Source: Pseudomonadota bacterium (GTDB lineage: Bacteria; Pseudomonadota; Alphaproteobacteria; Rhizobiales; Hyphomicrobiaceae). From it: a stretch of 8,360 nucleotides of DNA. A program made the position numbers and the translations under genes. The stretch lies in contig QGVC01000152.1 in assembly GCA_003242645.1 (NCBI GenBank), positions 1 to 8,360 of the forward strand, read 5' to 3'. The notes below the pieces were generated by a model. The model was given only the letters and a program-made list of their open reading frames with translations. It ran no database searches and had not been told where the DNA came from. Shown here in pieces: positions 5,742 to 8,360 of the stretch. Position 1 is the first letter of the stretch. The number at the start of each line of letters is the position of its first letter.

Positions 5742-6929
5742 TTATGTGCCAGTGCTGGTCTCGCGCAGGTAGTCCATTGCCGCCTGGACACCACCCGGTC
5801 GATGCGGAACGTCGGCGAGCGCGAGCCCCATCTCCACGCCTGCCAGAGCCCCGATAATCGTCAAGTCGTTCGTATCGCCGAGGTGGCCGATGCGGAAGAC
5901 TTTGCCAGCGACCTTGCTCAGGCCCGTGCCGAGCGACATGTCGAAGTGCTCGAGAACGATCTGCCGGAACCGGTCTGCGTCGTGACCTTCCGGCATCAGA
6001 ACGGCTGTCAGCGAGGAGGAGTAGCAGGCCGGATCGCGGCACAGAATTTCGAGACCCCAGGCGCGCACGGCGCGGCGTGTCGCTTCCGCGTGCCGGTTGT
6101 GGCGGGCGAACACATTCTCCAGGCCTTCCTCGTGCAGCATGTCGATGGCTTCCGCCAGGCCGTAGAGAAGGTTGGTGCCCGGAGTGTAGGGGAAGAAGCC
6201 GTTCTTGTTGTGCTGAGCCATCTCCGCCCAGGACCAGTAAAGCTTCGGCAGGCGCGCGGTCTCGGCCGCTTTCAGCGCCTTTTCGGACACAGCTGTGAAT
6301 GAGAGGCCCGGCGGAAGCATCAGCCCCTTCTGGGAGCCTGACACGGTAACGTCCACACCCCACTCGTCGTGGCGATAGTCGATCGAAGCCAGCGAAGAGA
6401 TCGTGTCGACCATCAGCAGAGCCGGGTGCCCCGCTGCGTCCATCGCTTTACGCACTGCAGCAACGTTCGATGTGACGCCCGTCGAGGTTTCGTTGTGAAC
6501 GATGCACACCGCCTTGATGGCATGGCCCTTGTCCTCGCGAAGGTGAGCTTCGATGGCGGCCGCATCGACACCAGAGCGCCAGTCGGACGGGATGAAGATT
6601 GGATCGAGCCCCAACCTCGCGGCCATGTTTTTCCAGAGTGTCGCGAAGTGCCCCGTTTCGAACATCAGCACCTTATCGCCGGGAGACAACGTATTCGTGA
6701 GGGCTGCTTCCCAGGCGCCAGTTCCGGAGGCCGGGTAGATGAACACAGGGCCAGTCGTCTTGAAGATCGTCTTGAGGCCTTCGAGAACGCGCTTACCGAG
6801 GGCCTGAAACTCCGGCCCACGGTGGTCGATCGTCGGCATCGAGATCGCCCGCAAAATCCGATCCGGCACGGGGGTCGGACCGGGGATCTGCAGAAAATGA
6901 CGGCCGGCGCGCCGTGGTGCGTTCAACAT
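5742..6929 (-). CDS. Serine/alanine-glyoxylate aminotransferase family (class V, PLP)
   Basis: The chosen ATG (6927-6929) is preceded by GGGAG at 8-nt spacing and gives 395 residues starting MLNAPRRAGR. A TTG at 6942-6944 is in frame, but starting there would put the ribosome-binding site inside the gene. The protein belongs to class V aminotransferases: QIPGPTPVPDRIL (residues 14-26), the cofactor-phosphate loop YPASGTGAWEAAL (65-77), VHNETSTGV (144-152), MVDTISS with Asp175 facing the PLP ring nitrogen, and SGSQKGLMLPPG with the Schiff-base Lys201. Arg346 in FRIGHLGD should bind the substrate carboxylate. Family members (SgaA, AGXT, BhcA) move an amino group from serine, alanine or aspartate to glyoxylate, making glycine. 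Donor specificity cannot be read from this sequence, so I give no symbol. It heads the minus-strand unit with the TRAP genes and diverges from the FAD dehydrogenase. Confidence 0.93.
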   Translation of the reverse strand: MLNAPRRAGRHFLQIPGPTPVPDRILRAISMPTIDHRGPEFQALGKRVLEGLKTIFKTTGPVFIYPASGTGAWEAALTNTLSPGDKVLMFETGHFATLWKNMAARLGLDPIFIPSDWRSGVDAAAIEAHLREDKGHAIKAVCIVHNETSTGVTSNVAAVRKAMDAAGHPALLMVDTISSLASIDYRHDEWGVDVTVSGSQKGLMLPPGLSFTAVSEKALKAAETARLPKLYWSWAEMAQHNKNGFFPYTPGTNLLYGLAEAIDMLHEEGLENVFARHNRHAEATRRAVRAWGLEILCRDPACYSSSLTAVLMPEGHDADRFRQIVLEHFDMSLGTGLSKVAGKVFRIGHLGDTNDLTIIGALAGVEMGLALADVPHRPGGVQAAMDYLRETSTGT

Positions 6930-7051
6930 AGGACTTACTCCCAAGACCAGCGTTCAGGCTCGAACTCTTGCTCTATCAGGTGCTTGTATGCGATCGACGA
7001 TGGCCACTTCAAGCCGCACAGACCTGATCGGACACTTGTGAGAGAACACGG
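6930..7051. promoter_or_regulatory. Divergent promoter region with spaced inverted repeat
   Basis: This 122-bp gap separates the aminotransferase from the FAD dehydrogenase and must carry starts for both directions. ATCAGGT at 6975-6981 and ACCTGAT at 7022-7028 are a perfect 7-bp inverted repeat with 40 bp between them. On the minus strand a weak candidate promoter lies between the arms: TTGAAG (complement of 7007-7012) and CATACA or TACAAG (complement of 6985-6990 or 6983-6988), spaced 16-18 nt. The arms would then flank the promoter, as operator half-sites could. No convincing plus-strand -35/-10 pair was seen. Confidence 0.4.
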
Positions 7052-8360
7052 ATGAACGTGCACGTGCCCCTCAATCATGCGCTCGCGGAACGACTCCGGA
7101 AGGAGATCGCGGGGGAGGTGCTGTTCGATCGTTTCAGCCGGGGACGCTATTCAACCGATGCCTCGATCTATCAGATCGAGCCGGTGGGCGTCGTCGTCCC
7201 GAAAACGGATGACGACGTGCGGGCCGCCCTCGACATCGCGCGCGAGTTCGGCGTGCCGGTGCTGCCCCGCGGCGGCGGCACATCACAATCCGGCCAGACC
7301 GTCGGGCGTGCCCTCGTCATCGATTACTCGAAATACCTCAATCGGGTGCTCGAGTTCGATTCGGAGCGGGGCACCTGTGTCGTCGAGCCGGGCATCGTGC
7401 TCAGCGAGCTCAACCGTCAGCTCAAATCCTCGGGCTGGTGGTTTCCGGTCGACGTGTCCACGGCGAACCGCGCCACCATCGGCGGCATGACGGGCAATAA
7501 CTCTTGCGGCACGCGCTCGCTGCGCTACGGCATCATGCGGGACAACGTGCTCGCGATCGATGCGCTGCTGGCAGACGGAACCGCGGCCCGGTTCGCAGAA
7601 ATCAATCCTTCCGAGCTCGGTGATCAAGGCGCTGACGCGCTTTTCCGGAAGCTCATCGCGCTAGGCCAGCGCGAAGCCGCGCACATAATGCAAGCTTTCC
7701 CGGAGGTTTCCCGGCGTGTCGGCGGCTATCTCATCGACGCCCTGGTGCCGGGTAACAAGCCGCTCAACCTCGCGACTCTCCTCGTGGGATCCGAAGGCAC
7801 GCTCGCCCTGTCGCGGCGCATCGAGCTGAAACTTTCGCGTCAGCCGAAGAACAAGGTGCTGGGCATCTGCCATTTCCCGAAGTTCCGGCAGGCGATGGAG
7901 GCCGCCCAGCATATCGTCAAGCTGGAGCCGGTGGCCGTCGAGGTCGTCGATCGCACGTTGATCGAGCTGGCGCGCGACATCGCCATGTTCCGGCCCGTGA
8001 TGGACACCTACGTCCGCGGCGAGCCGGATGCGTTGCTGCTGACCGAATTCGCGGAAGATGACCAAGACGAGAACCTGCGCCGTCTCGACCGGCTCGACGA
8101 GCTGATGGGCGATCTCGGCCATCCGAACAGCGTCGTGAAGGTGGCCGATGCCGCCGGCCAGAAGGCCGTATGGGAAGTGCGCGCGGCCGGCCTCAACATC
8201 ATGATGTCGATGAAGAGCGAGGGGAAACCCGTCTCCTTCATCGAGGACTGTGCGGTGCCGCTTGAGCACCTCGCTGACTACACCGAGCGGCTGACAGCTG
8301 TATTCGAGAAATACGGCACACGCGGCACCTGGTACGCGCATGCCTCCGTCGGCTGTCTGC
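7052..8360 (+). CDS. FAD-linked 2-hydroxyacid dehydrogenase, GlcD/YdiJ-like (3' truncated)
   Basis: The frame is open from the ATG at 7052 to the window edge, 436 complete codons. A weak GAGAGA (7040-7045) precedes it by 6 nt, and an in-frame stop at 7025-7027 rules out a longer form. The sequence shows the PCMH-type FAD-binding domain: YSTDASIYQIEPVGVVVP (residues 33-50), PRGGGTSQSGQTVG (72-85), STANRATIGGMTGNNSCGT (136-154) and LLVGSEGTLALS (243-254). The FAD-oxidase C-terminal domain follows, with EVVD (297-300) and KPVSFIEDCAVPLEHLADY (392-410). These match D-lactate/glycolate dehydrogenases, and the layout is closest to large YdiJ-like fusions of roughly 1,000 residues that continue into an Fe-S (GlcF-like) region. 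Whether this gene is fused cannot be seen. Such enzymes oxidise 2-hydroxy acids to 2-oxo acids and pass electrons to the membrane chain. Its divergence from the aminotransferase suggests one pathway. Confidence 0.92.
   Translation, partial: MNVHVPLNHALAERLRKEIAGEVLFDRFSRGRYSTDASIYQIEPVGVVVPKTDDDVRAALDIAREFGVPVLPRGGGTSQSGQTVGRALVIDYSKYLNRVLEFDSERGTCVVEPGIVLSELNRQLKSSGWWFPVDVSTANRATIGGMTGNNSCGTRSLRYGIMRDNVLAIDALLADGTAARFAEINPSELGDQGADALFRKLIALGQREAAHIMQAFPEVSRRVGGYLIDALVPGNKPLNLATLLVGSEGTLALSRRIELKLSRQPKNKVLGICHFPKFRQAMEAAQHIVKLEPVAVEVVDRTLIELARDIAMFRPVMDTYVRGEPDALLLTEFAEDDQDENLRRLDRLDELMGDLGHPNSVVKVADAAGQKAVWEVRAAGLNIMMSMKSEGKPVSFIEDCAVPLEHLADYTERLTAVFEKYGTRGTWYAHASVGCL

Noticed and set aside
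6930..6944. TTG start for the aminotransferase
   Set aside because: It would place the GGGAG ribosome-binding site inside the coding sequence; the ATG at 6927-6929 has proper 8-nt spacing.
7661..8341. 226-codon open frame antisense to the FAD dehydrogenase
   Set aside because: It lies wholly opposite a well-recognised FAD-oxidase domain; in GC-rich DNA such long antisense frames are common. Its sequence is His/Arg-rich and matches no fold I know.

Overview
The window is a GC-rich, densely coded bacterial chromosome segment. Gene content and protein style suggest an alphaproteobacterium, probably of the Rhizobiales/Hyphomicrobiales: a DctPQM TRAP transporter, a SgaA-like aminotransferase, a GlcD-type FAD dehydrogenase and an ECHDC3-like crotonase. 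This placement is inference from recognised families; no rRNA or other marker gene is present. I see no tRNA, insertion sequence, phage gene, CRISPR array or defence gene.

Left block (2-2280, + strand): the 3' end of a predicted helical, possibly exported protein, then a tight set of three genes. These are a crotonase-fold protein of the ECHDC3 type (467-1288), a VOC/glyoxalase-fold protein (GTG start, 1293-1745) and a YccU-like CoA-binding protein (1747-2280). Gaps of 18, 4 and 1 nt suggest one transcript. The crotonase lacks both catalytic glutamates of true enoyl-CoA hydratases, and the VOC protein lacks the usual first metal-binding histidine, so their reactions cannot be named from the family alone.

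Middle block (2309-6929, - strand): reading leftwards from 6929, a class V aminotransferase of the serine/alanine-glyoxylate type, then a complete TRAP transporter: binding protein DctP, small permease DctQ and large permease DctM. A small acidic 75-aa protein with its own strong ribosome-binding site follows. The gaps hold clear inverted repeats: a leader upstream of dctP that could mask its ribosome-binding site, two hairpins between dctP and dctQ, a perfect 10-bp hairpin just after dctM, and a possible multi-stem structure upstream of the 75-aa gene.

Right block (7052-end, + strand): the first 436 codons of a FAD-linked 2-hydroxyacid dehydrogenase (GlcD/YdiJ-like), divergent from the aminotransferase across a 122-bp region that carries a spaced inverted repeat. 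The divergent unit suggests uptake of a small hydroxy acid by the TRAP system, oxidation to a 2-oxo acid by the FAD enzyme, and transamination by the aminotransferase. The simplest example is glycolate to glyoxylate to glycine. The substrate is inferred, not shown. I found no convincing wholly new system; the most unusual signals are the intergenic RNA-structure candidates.
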